From Catenulispora acidiphila DSM 44928 (lineage in GTDB: Bacteria; Actinomycetota; Actinomycetes; Streptomycetales; Catenulisporaceae): a DNA stretch of 64,000 nt. Shown here piece by piece: positions 40,102 through 46,820 of the stretch. Positions within the stretch are counted from its first letter, which is position 1; each line of letters opens with the position of its first letter. The stretch is taken from contig NC_013131.1 of the NCBI RefSeq assembly GCF_000024025.1, forward strand, positions 7,440,001-7,504,000, given 5' to 3'. A model generated the notes under the pieces. It was not told the DNA's origin and ran no database searches. It was given only the letters and a program-made list of their open reading frames with translations. A program made the position numbers and the translations under genes.

Positions 40102-41265
40102 GTGGTCACCCATCCTCCGCAATCACCGCCGCCCCGGCCGTCCGATCCAGCTCGCCTGCCGGCAGCGGCCGAGAAGGTCGCGGTCTTGGCCGCTGAGCAT
40201 TCCGCCGAGACCGAAGCGGCTCGGGACCTGGCGCCGGAGGTGGTCGCGGCGGTCGTCGAGGCCGGCTTCGCGCGCTTCTACGTTCCCTCGCGTTTCGGGG
40301 GCGGCGTCGCGCCGGACGCCGCGCCGGACTATCGCGGCCTGGTCGAGGCCGTCGCCGCGGTCGGTCTCGGATGTGCCTCCACCGCGTGGTTCGCTTCGCT
40401 CACCGCGAGTCTGGGGCGGATGGCCGCGTTCCTGGCGGATTCCGCGCAGGAGGCGGTGTGGGGTGACGGGCCGGATCCGGTCGTCGTCGGGGCGCTGATG
40501 CCTGCTGGGAAGGCTGCTCGCGAGGGTGACGGGTGGCGGCTCAGTGGTGCCTGGCCTTATGTCAGTGGTGTGACGTCCTCGGACTGGGCTCTGCTGTGCG
40601 CGATGGCCGAGGGTGATGAGGGGGCGAAGCCGCACGCGCGGTTCTTCGCTGTCCCGCGCTCGGCTTACACGATCACCGAGAGCTGGTTCAGCGTCGGGAT
40701 GCGGGGAACCGGGAGCAACACGGTCACGGTTCGGGACGTGCGTGTCGCCGCTGACTTCACCGTCACCCGCGAGGCGCTGCTCGCCGGGCAGGGACCGGAC
40801 GCGGCGCCGGCCTATCGGGCTCCGCTGCGCTCCATCAATGGTCTGACATTCGCGGCGCCGCTGCTGGGTGCCGCGCGCGCCGCGCTGAACGCGCACACCG
40901 CCTCGCTGGCCGCCAAGCCCGCGCCGCTCGCCGACGACGCCGCCGCGCTGATCGGCCGGGTCGACGGTGAGATCGAGGCCGCCGCGGCGTTGCTGGACCG
41001 GGTGGCTTCGGCTGCCGAGCGCGGCGAGCACTCCCCCGACGAGGTCGCGCGCGCCACCCGGGACTGCGCGCTGGCCGCCGAGCTGCTGCCGGCCGCGATC
41101 GACCGGCTGGTACGCGCCTCGGGCACCTCGGCGATGGCCGAGACCTCGGCGCTGCAACGGTTCTGGCGCGACCTCAACGTCGGCTCCAGCCACATCGTGC
41201 TGAAGCAGCATCCCGCGGCCGCGGCCTACGGCGCGGCCCTCGTGAAGAAGGCAGGTGCGCGGTGA
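40102..41265 (+). CDS. acyl-CoA dehydrogenase-fold flavin monooxygenase
   Basis: 387 residues. Acyl-CoA dehydrogenase fold used as the oxygenase part of two-component hydroxylases (ActVA-ORF5/HsaA type): GFARFYVPSRFGGGVAPDAA, CASTAWFASLTASLGRMAAF, WRLSGAWPYVSGVTSSDWAL, SWFSVGMRGTGSNTVTVRDV, and a C-terminal VGSSHIVLKQHPAAAAYGAA. The glutamate base of true dehydrogenases is absent. Reduced FMN would come from the flavin reductase encoded at 45202. Expected to hydroxylate the aromatic polyketide or open it to a quinone. Coupled to the ABM gene by GTGA. Confidence 0.85.
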   Translation: MVTHPPQSPPPRPSDPARLPAAAEKVAVLAAEHSAETEAARDLAPEVVAAVVEAGFARFYVPSRFGGGVAPDAAPDYRGLVEAVAAVGLGCASTAWFASLTASLGRMAAFLADSAQEAVWGDGPDPVVVGALMPAGKAAREGDGWRLSGAWPYVSGVTSSDWALLCAMAEGDEGAKPHARFFAVPRSAYTITESWFSVGMRGTGSNTVTVRDVRVAADFTVTREALLAGQGPDAAPAYRAPLRSINGLTFAAPLLGAARAALNAHTASLAAKPAPLADDAAALIGRVDGEIEAAAALLDRVASAAERGEHSPDEVARATRDCALAAELLPAAIDRLVRASGTSAMAETSALQRFWRDLNVGSSHIVLKQHPAAAAYGAALVKKAGAR

Positions 41266-41588
41266 CGAACGGCGAGGACGACTTCGTGGCCACCGTCGTG
41301 ATCCCGGTGGCCGACGCGGACAAGGCGCGCGAACTGATCGAGGCGATGGCCGAGGACGTGCGCCAGTGGGTCCGGCACCTCCCGGGCTTCGTGTCCGCGA
41401 ACTACCACATCAGCCTGGACGGCAAGCGGGTGTTCAACTACGCGCGCTGGACGAACGAGAAGGCCTACCTCGACGGCTTCCGCGCCGACCCGCGCAGCGC
41501 CGCGATGCGGGAGCAGATTCTGGCGCTGGCCGAGGGCGGACCGGAGATGGTCGGGTACCAGCCGGTGCGGTCGGTGGTGGCGGGCTGA
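41262..41588 (+). CDS. ABM-family quinone-forming monooxygenase
   Basis: 108 residues, a single ferredoxin-like antibiotic biosynthesis monooxygenase domain: FVATVVIPVADADKARELIE, WVRHLPGFVSANYHISLDGK, RVFNYARWTNEKAYLDGFRA. ActVA-ORF6-type enzymes with this fold oxidise a phenol to a quinone without any cofactor. Overlap with the preceding monooxygenase (GTGA) makes successive hydroxylation and quinone formation a reasonable inference. Confidence 0.85.
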   Translation: MTNGEDDFVATVVIPVADADKARELIEAMAEDVRQWVRHLPGFVSANYHISLDGKRVFNYARWTNEKAYLDGFRADPRSAAMREQILALAEGGPEMVGYQPVRSVVAG

Positions 41589-41617
41589 GAAGGGCCACAG
41601 GCCGACAGCCGAACACG

Positions 41618-41740
41618 CCAAGCAACCAAGCAACCAAGCAACCAAGCAACCAAGCAACCAAGCTCAACCAAGCCCAACCAAGCCCAACCAAGCCCAACCA
41701 AGCCCAACCAAGCCCAACCAAGCCCAACCAAGCCCAACCA
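41618..41740. repeat. two adjacent tandem repeat arrays
   Basis: Five copies of the 8-base unit CCAAGCAA (41618-41657), one transitional CCAAGCTCAA, then seven exact copies of the 10-base unit CCAAGCCCAA (41668-41737). The array is almost free of T on the plus strand, so its transcript cannot fold on itself. It lies behind the ABM stop and before a terminator, outside any gene I accept. Confidence 0.9.
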
Positions 41741-41893
41741 AGCAGCAAACCAAGCCCCGACAACCAAGCGACCAGCAACCAAATCTCGCAGCCAGGCGCA
41801 GGAGCGGCCTGCCGAGCGAACAGGCGCGCAGCCGGGGCACGGCAGTGCCCAGCCAGACAGGCAGCCTCGCCGTCGAGCGCCAAGGCAGCGCGG

Positions 41894-41942
41894 AACCGTG
41901 ATCGGCCCTCGGAATTCGGGATTCCGGGGGCCGATCACGGTT
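41894..41942. terminator. bidirectional terminator between convergent operons
   Basis: 15-base arms AACCGTGATCGGCCC and complement around a nested stem. It separates the rightward monooxygenase operon from the leftward ketoreductase operon. Confidence 0.8.
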
Positions 41943-41964
41943 GCGTTGCTTCGGTGTCGCGCGG

Positions 41965-42975
41965 CTAGGCGTGCCAGGCCTTGCCGATGGCGCGGATCGT
42001 GGCGATGCGTTCGGTGGTGTCGGCGTCGGCGGAGGACACCATGGCGCTGACCGTGGTGGCTCCGGCTTCGCGGTAGGCGGCGAGGCGTTCGGCGATGCGG
42101 CTGGGTGGCCCGATCAGTGCGGTGGCGTCGATGAATCCCTGCGGGACCGCCTTGGCCGCCGCCACACGATCGCCTGCCGCGACGTACTTGTACAGAGCGT
42201 CGAGCTCCGCGCCGTAGCCCATGCCGCGCGCCAGCCGTACGTAGATGTTGCGGCCGGGGCCGCCGACGGTGAGCAGGTGTGCGTAGTGCCCGCGCAGGCG
42301 GTCGGCGGCGAGCGCCGGGTCGTCGTGCACGAAGGCCGGTGCGCACACCAGGTAGTCGAACCCCGCGATGTCGCGGTCCGCGGCCGCGGCGCCGGCGTCG
42401 ATCGCGGCGATGGAGGCGGTGGTCTGCTCCGGTGAGGAGAACATGCCGATCCAGCCGTCGGCGACGCGGCCGGTGAGCCGCAGGTTGCCCGGGCCGCCGG
42501 CGGCCAGGTAGACCGGTACGGCGCCGGGTGCCGCCGGAGCCAGCGGCAGCCGTACCGCGCCGGTGCCGTCGGTGCGCTCCGGATCGGTCGCGGCAGCCAT
42601 ACCCTCCCCGCTGATCGCCGCCCGGACCACCCGGACGTACTGCGCCGTGCGGCTCAGCGGCCGGTCGAAGGGCACCCCGTACCAGGACTCGGAGATGTCG
42701 GGGTTGGACACGCCCAGCCCCAGCCGGAACCGGCCGCCGGACAGCGTGTGCAGCGTCATCGCGGTCAGCGCGGTCAGGATCGCCGGCCGGGCCGGGATCT
42801 GCATGACACCGGAGGCCAGCAGGATCCCGTCGGTGGCGCCGGCCACCGCGCCCAGGACGCTCGGCGCGTCGGAGCGGTAGCCCTCGGGCGCGAGGACGAT
42901 GCGGTAGCCGGCGTCCTCGGCGGCGCGCGCCAGCGGGACGGCGCCGTGGTGCAGGAGGTTGACGCCCAGATGCAT
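41965..42975 (-). CDS. LLM-class F420-dependent oxidoreductase
   Basis: 336 residues, luciferase-like TIM barrel: MHLGVNLLHHGAVPLARAAE, SGVMQIPARPAILTALTAMT, LSGGRFRLGLGVSNPDISES, VPVYLAAGGPGNLRLTGRVA and DGWIGMF. This order is typical of F420-dependent reductases such as those acting on quinones or unsaturated acids in antibiotic clusters. Third gene of the leftward KR-SDR-LLM operon, 43 bp behind the SDR stop. Probable tailoring reductase or monooxygenase; F420 rather than FMN is inferred from family. Confidence 0.85.
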   Translation of the reverse strand: MHLGVNLLHHGAVPLARAAEDAGYRIVLAPEGYRSDAPSVLGAVAGATDGILLASGVMQIPARPAILTALTAMTLHTLSGGRFRLGLGVSNPDISESWYGVPFDRPLSRTAQYVRVVRAAISGEGMAAATDPERTDGTGAVRLPLAPAAPGAVPVYLAAGGPGNLRLTGRVADGWIGMFSSPEQTTASIAAIDAGAAAADRDIAGFDYLVCAPAFVHDDPALAADRLRGHYAHLLTVGGPGRNIYVRLARGMGYGAELDALYKYVAAGDRVAAAKAVPQGFIDATALIGPPSRIAERLAAYREAGATTVSAMVSSADADTTERIATIRAIGKAWHA

Positions 42976-43018
42976 GGCAGAACCTTTCTTCCCACCCCGG
43001 TCGGGAGCGGCGCTGGAT

Positions 43019-43744
43019 CTAGATGAGGTGGGCGCCGCCGTCGGCGAGCAGCACCTGGCCGGTGGTGTAGCCGGAGCCGATCAGACCCCAGACGGCGTCG
43101 GCGACGTCCTCGGGGGTGCCGAGGCGGCGCAGCGGGACCGCGGCCTCGACGTGCTCGCGGATGTCGGTCATCTCGGCGGTCCAGGGCGTGTCGATGAGCC
43201 CCGGCGCGACCGCGTTGACCCGGATGTCCGGGCCGAGCGCGTTGGCCAGCAGCCGGGTCAGGTGGGCCAGCGCCGCCTTGCTGGCCGCGTAGGGCACGCT
43301 GCTGCCGGCCGGGCGCTCGCCGGCGACCGAGGACACGTTGATGATGCTGCCGCCGCTGCCGCGCAGATACGGCACCGCGGCCACGGTCGCGGCCCAGGCG
43401 GCGAAGACGTTGAGCTCGAACACGTCCCGCCACAGCGACAGGGGCGCGCCCTCCAGGTCGGCGTGCGCCACCCGCTGCGTGCGGCCGGCGTTGTTGACCA
43501 GCAGGTCCAGCCCGCCCAGCGCCTCGGCGGCCTCGGCGACGAGCCGTTCGGGCTCGCCGGGGGCGGCCAGGTCGGCCCGCAGGTAGACGGCCTCGGGCAG
43601 CTCGGCGGCCAGTTCGGCGCCGGCCTCGGCCGAGCGCGCCGAGTTCAGCGCCACCCGCCAGCCCTCGGCGGCCAGGCGGCGGGCCACCGCCAGGCCGATG
43701 CCCGAGGTGGAGCCGGTGATCAGCGCGGTTTTGCGATCAGTCAT
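43019..43744 (-). CDS. SDR-family oxidoreductase
   Basis: 241 residues from ATG 43744. TALITGSTSGIGLAVARRLA (T-G-x3-G-I-G), ALNSARSAEAG, LLVNNAGRTQRV, IINVSSVAGERPAGSSVPYA and ASKAALAHLTRL (Ser, Tyr-x3-Lys triad), ending VNAVAPGLIDTPW. A classical NADP(H) ketoreductase/dehydrogenase, 17 bp behind the ActIII-type ketoreductase. It may reduce a second carbonyl of the polyketide or form a stereocentre of a pyran ring. Confidence 0.88.
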   Translation of the reverse strand: MTDRKTALITGSTSGIGLAVARRLAAEGWRVALNSARSAEAGAELAAELPEAVYLRADLAAPGEPERLVAEAAEALGGLDLLVNNAGRTQRVAHADLEGAPLSLWRDVFELNVFAAWAATVAAVPYLRGSGGSIINVSSVAGERPAGSSVPYAASKAALAHLTRLLANALGPDIRVNAVAPGLIDTPWTAEMTDIREHVEAAVPLRRLGTPEDVADAVWGLIGSGYTTGQVLLADGGAHLI

Positions 43745-43761
43745 GAGGATTCCCGTCCGGC

Positions 43762-44538
43762 TCAGTAGTTGCCCAGGCCGCCGCAGACGTTCAGCGCCTG
43801 CGCGGTGACCGGTGCGGCGTCCTCGGAGACGAGGTAGGCGACCATGCCGGCGACTTCCTCGGGCGTGACGTAGCGCCCCAGCGGGACCCGCTCGGTGATC
43901 CGGGAGAAGGCCTGTTCGACGGTCGTGTCCCACACGCCGGCGTAGTACTCGCGCACCGCGGCGGCCATCGGGGTCTCGACGAAGCCGGGGCACACGGCGT
44001 TCACCGTGATGCCGGTGCGGGCCAGCTCCAGCCCGAGGGCCTTGGTGAAGCCGACGACCCCGTGCTTGGAGGCGCTGTACGGGCTGGCGTGCACGACGCC
44101 CTGCTTGCCGCCGGTGGAGGCGATGTTGATGATCCGGGCCGTGGGCAGCTCCCGCATGCCGCCGTCGGCGAGAACCCGCTTGGTCACCCGGAAGACGCTG
44201 GTGAGGTTGGTGGCGATGACGTCGTCCCAGACGTCGTCCGCGACCGACCCGATGTCGCCGCCGCCGGGCCGCCCGGCGTTGTTCACCAGGACGCCGATCG
44301 GTCCGGACGCGGCCACCGCGGCGGCCACCAGCGCGTCGATCTGAGCCGGGTCGCGCACGTCGGCGACCAGGCCGTCGGCCTTGGCCCCGGCCCGGCGCAG
44401 CTCGTCGATCGCGGCGGCCAGGCGCTCGCCGTCGCGGCCGCAGACGAACACCGGGGCGCCCAGCGCGCCGAGCCGCCGCGCCACGGCCAGGCCGATGCCC
44501 TGGGTCGCGCCGGTGACCAGCGCGGTCTGATTCAGCAT
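43762..44538 (-). CDS. ActIII-type polyketide C9 ketoreductase
   Basis: 258 residues, nearly text-identical in motifs to actinorhodin ActIII: ALVTGATQGIGLAVARRLGA, DVLVNNAGRPGGG (here GVLVNNAGRPGGGDIGSV), NLTSVFRVTKRVL, IINIASTGGKQGVVHASPYS, ASKHGVVGFTKALGLELART, GITVNAVCPGFVETPMAAAV and the C-terminal VTAQALNVCGGLGNY. It reduces the C9 carbonyl of the nascent chain before first-ring closure, using NADPH. First gene of the leftward operon, with a SARP-type array 44 bp upstream. Confidence 0.95.
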   Translation of the reverse strand: MLNQTALVTGATQGIGLAVARRLGALGAPVFVCGRDGERLAAAIDELRRAGAKADGLVADVRDPAQIDALVAAAVAASGPIGVLVNNAGRPGGGDIGSVADDVWDDVIATNLTSVFRVTKRVLADGGMRELPTARIINIASTGGKQGVVHASPYSASKHGVVGFTKALGLELARTGITVNAVCPGFVETPMAAAVREYYAGVWDTTVEQAFSRITERVPLGRYVTPEEVAGMVAYLVSEDAAPVTAQALNVCGGLGNY

Positions 44539-44582
44539 GGTTCCTCCCTGGGGGTCTTGGGTCTCCAGCCTCGGCGCGGCTG

Positions 44583-44611
44583 CTGGAAGCGGCCTGGAGG
44601 GGCGATCGAGT
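44583..44611 (-). promoter_or_regulatory. SARP-type heptad repeats before the ketoreductase operon
   Basis: On the minus strand ACTCGAT-CGCC-CCTCCAG-GCCG-CTTCCAG, three heptads at 11-bp period. Confidence 0.6.
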
Positions 44612-44667
44612 CCGGCGGTGCGCCCGGCGGTGCGTCCCGCGGTGCGCCCGACGCGTGCTCCGCCCGG

Positions 44668-44692
44668 CTTCGAGCCGGTCTCCAGGCACCGC
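44668..44692 (+). promoter_or_regulatory. SARP-type heptad repeats before the SnoaL-like gene
   Basis: CTTCGAG-CCGG-TCTCCAG-GCAC at 11-bp period, 49 bp before the ATG at 44735. Confidence 0.65.
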
Positions 44693-44734
44693 GGGCACGG
44701 TGGACCCGGCCCACTGGACCCGGCACGGGAGGGA

Positions 44735-45205
44735 ATGACGATGGCCGACCACTGGTCGCAAGCCGCGCTGTACGCGGAGGTGCAGCAGCACCAAGCCCGT
44801 CAGATGCACGCCCTGGACGAGGGGAAGTTCGAGGAGTACGCGGACACGTTCACCCCCGACGGGGTCTTCCGGCACACCCCAGGCCGCGACCCGGCGATCG
44901 GCCGCGAGGCGATCGTGCGGGAGCTGAACGAGTTCCACGAGCGCTATGCCGAGGACCCCGTCCAGCGCCGGCACATGTTCACCATGCTGGCCATCGACGA
45001 GCTCGACGAGCTCGACGACTCAGCGGTGCAGGCGGACTTCTACACGCTGGTCCTGACCACCCGGGTCGACGGGCTGACGGTCGGTCCCAGCTGCCCGGTG
45101 CGCGACGTGCTGGTGCGCGGCGCGGACGGCCGGCTGCTGACCGCCAGCCGCTGGGTGGAGCACGACAACCGGACCGTGGCCGAGCGGACCGCGGCCGCGC
45201 GATGA
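44735..45205 (+). CDS. SnoaL/NTF2-like protein of the polyketide cluster
   Basis: 156 residues from ATG 44735 with GGGAGGGA ribosome site. NTF2-like fold: VQQHQARQMHALDEGKFEEY, ADTFTPDGVFRHTPGRDPAI, GREAIVRELNEFHERYAEDP, a strand VQADFYTLVLTTRVDGLTVG and RLLTASRWVEHDNRTVAERT. Relatives in aromatic clusters include ring cyclases and hydroxylase-like proteins (SnoaL, Aln and Med types) and the small subunit of ring-hydroxylating dioxygenases; which one cannot be settled. Coupled by ATGA to the flavin reductase. Confidence 0.82.
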   Translation: MTMADHWSQAALYAEVQQHQARQMHALDEGKFEEYADTFTPDGVFRHTPGRDPAIGREAIVRELNEFHERYAEDPVQRRHMFTMLAIDELDELDDSAVQADFYTLVLTTRVDGLTVGPSCPVRDVLVRGADGRLLTASRWVEHDNRTVAERTAAAR

Positions 45206-45708
45206 CCGGGACCGTGGCACGCGGCCAGGACGGCGCGGCGTTCCGCGCCGCGATGAGCCGGTGGGCCAGCGGCGTGGCCGTGGTCACCACCCGCGACGCG
45301 GCGGGCCGCTGCCACGGCTTCACCGCGACCTCGTTCACCTCGGTGTCGCTGGACCCGCCGATGGTCCTGGTGTGTCTGGACCGGGCGGCCTCCTGCGCCG
45401 AGGCGTTCGCCGTCGCCACGACGTACGCGGTGCACATCCTGCACGGCGGCCAGGAGGAGCTGGCCCGGCGCTTCGCGCGCAAGGGCGGCGACAAGTTCGC
45501 GGACCTGCCGGTCCGGGTGTTCGGGACCCCGGTGCTGCCGGACTCGCTGGCGGTGCTGGAGTGCCGGGTCGCCGACCGGTTCGCGGCCGGGGACCACACC
45601 GTTCTGCTGGGCTTGGTACGGCGCGCGGAGTCCTTCGCCGGCGCCCCGCTGCTGTACCACGACCGGGCGTTCGCGGACGTGGCCGCCCGGGTGTCCGCGC
45701 CGGGGTGA
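45202..45708 (+). CDS. flavin reductase (ActVB/HpaC-like)
   Basis: 168 residues. FMN-binding split barrel: FRAAMSRWASGVAVVTTRDA, CHGFTATSFTSVSLDPPMVL, VCLDRAASCAEAFA, VHILHGGQEELARRFARKGG and a C-terminal GDHTVLLGLVRRAESFAGAP. This is the small NADH:FMN oxidoreductase that feeds reduced flavin to two-component oxygenases, here most likely the acyl-CoA-dehydrogenase-like monooxygenase encoded at 40102. Last gene of its operon; a hairpin follows. Confidence 0.9.
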   Translation: MTGTVARGQDGAAFRAAMSRWASGVAVVTTRDAAGRCHGFTATSFTSVSLDPPMVLVCLDRAASCAEAFAVATTYAVHILHGGQEELARRFARKGGDKFADLPVRVFGTPVLPDSLAVLECRVADRFAAGDHTVLLGLVRRAESFAGAPLLYHDRAFADVAARVSAPG

Positions 45709-45725
45709 CGCCGGGCGCGCGCGAA

Positions 45726-45756
45726 GCGGCGCCACCGAGCTGGTCGGTGGCGCCGC
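45726..45756. terminator. hairpin after the flavin reductase
   Basis: 13-base perfect arms (GCGGCGCCACCGA and complement) around GCTGG, 17 bp after the stop. Confidence 0.7.
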
Positions 45757-45772
45757 CTCAGGTTCGGACACA

Positions 45773-45855
45773 GTCAGAGGTCTGACGCACTCGAAGTTCC
45801 GGCATAATCAGCGCTCTGATATGCCCGGAAACTCCGACACTCTCAGAGTTCTGAT
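45773..45855. promoter_or_regulatory. three phased palindromes of one operator-like motif
   Basis: GTCAGA-GG-TCTGAC (45773), ATCAGC-GC-TCTGAT (45807) and CTCAGA-GT-TCTGAT (45842), centres 34 and 35 bp apart. They lie between two convergent genes' 3' ends, where no promoter is needed. Could be a protein-binding array or a degraded promoter. Confidence 0.5.
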
Positions 45856-45865
45856 CCGCGCAGCG

Positions 45866-46783
45866 CTACATCGTCAGTACGATCTTGCCGCGCAGGTGCC
45901 CGCGCTCGCTCTCCCGGTGCGCCGCGGCGGCCTGCGCCAGCGGGAACTCCTTCCACACCGCGACCCGCAGCTGCCCCTCGGAGTAGAGCCGGAGCAGCTC
46001 CCCGAGCCGGTCGGCCGAGCGCCGGGTGCCGATCGAGCGCAATCCGAGCCGGGCCGCTCCGCCCTGGTCGGCGATGGTGCCGATGCGGTCGCGCTTGCCG
46101 ACCACCTCCAGCGACACCTCCAACGCCTCCCCGCCGGCGCCGTCCAGCGCGGCGTCGACGCCGGCCGGGGCGACCTCCTTGATCCGGTCCACCAGACCCG
46201 GGCCGTAAGCGACCGGCAGGGCGCCCAAAGACCGCAGGAACTCGTGGTTCTCCGGACTGGCTGTCGCCACGACCAAAGCGCCCCGGAGCCGCGCCAGCTG
46301 CACCGCGATGTGTCCCACTCCGCCGGCGGCGGCGTGGATCAGAACGGTGTCGCCGGCGGCGACCCCCAGGTCCTCCAGGGCGGTGTGCGCGGTCTGGCCC
46401 GAGGCGGACAGCGCGCCGGCCTCGATCCAGGGCATGATCGCCGGCTTGGCCGCGATCTGGTCGGCCTGGAACAGCACGCTCTCGGCGTACGCTCCGGCGG
46501 CCGGGCCCAGGACCTCGTCGCCGACGGCGAACCCGGCGACGCCGGGCCCGACCGCGTCGATGACGCCCGCGCCCTCGTTGCCCAGGCGCGCCGGGAAGCG
46601 CACCGGCATCCAGGCCTGCCACGCGCCGCTGCGGCTGCGGGTGTCCGCCGGCTGCACGCCGGCGGCCTTCATCCGGACCCTGACCTGCCCCGGACCCGGC
46701 TCGGGGGTCGGGACCTCGAGGAGCCGCAGCACGTCGGGATCGCCGTATTCGGTGAAGACAATGGCCTTCGACATGGTCGCCAT
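45866..46783 (-). CDS. quinone oxidoreductase / enoyl reductase-like (MDR family)
   Basis: 305 residues from ATG 46783 with AGGAG eight bases upstream (ATG 46774 is possible). Zinc-free medium-chain reductase: IVFTEYGDPDVLRLLEVPTP, PARLGNEGAGVIDAVGPGV, GDTVLIHAAAGGVGHIAVQL (NADPH loop A-A-x-G-G-V-G). ActVI-ORF2-type enzymes of this family reduce the pyran-ring enoyl bond in benzoisochromanequinone pathways, so a late reductive step is plausible. It shares a minus-strand unit with the MFS exporter, 37 bp behind that stop. Confidence 0.85.
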   Translation of the reverse strand: MATMSKAIVFTEYGDPDVLRLLEVPTPEPGPGQVRVRMKAAGVQPADTRSRSGAWQAWMPVRFPARLGNEGAGVIDAVGPGVAGFAVGDEVLGPAAGAYAESVLFQADQIAAKPAIMPWIEAGALSASGQTAHTALEDLGVAAGDTVLIHAAAGGVGHIAVQLARLRGALVVATASPENHEFLRSLGALPVAYGPGLVDRIKEVAPAGVDAALDGAGGEALEVSLEVVGKRDRIGTIADQGGAARLGLRSIGTRRSADRLGELLRLYSEGQLRVAVWKEFPLAQAAAAHRESERGHLRGKIVLTM

Positions 46784-46820
46784 GTTCGTGGACTCCTGTT
46801 CGTTTTCCGGTGGACGGTGC

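Noticed and set aside
41618-41740. CRISPR-like array
   Set aside because: Units are 8 and 10 bp without spacers; simple tandem repeats.
41434-41883. Leu/Trp/Gly-rich minus-strand frame (LGLVGLGWAW repeats) as a membrane peptide gene
   Set aside because: Entirely produced by the T-free tandem repeat read antisense, with no ribosome site.
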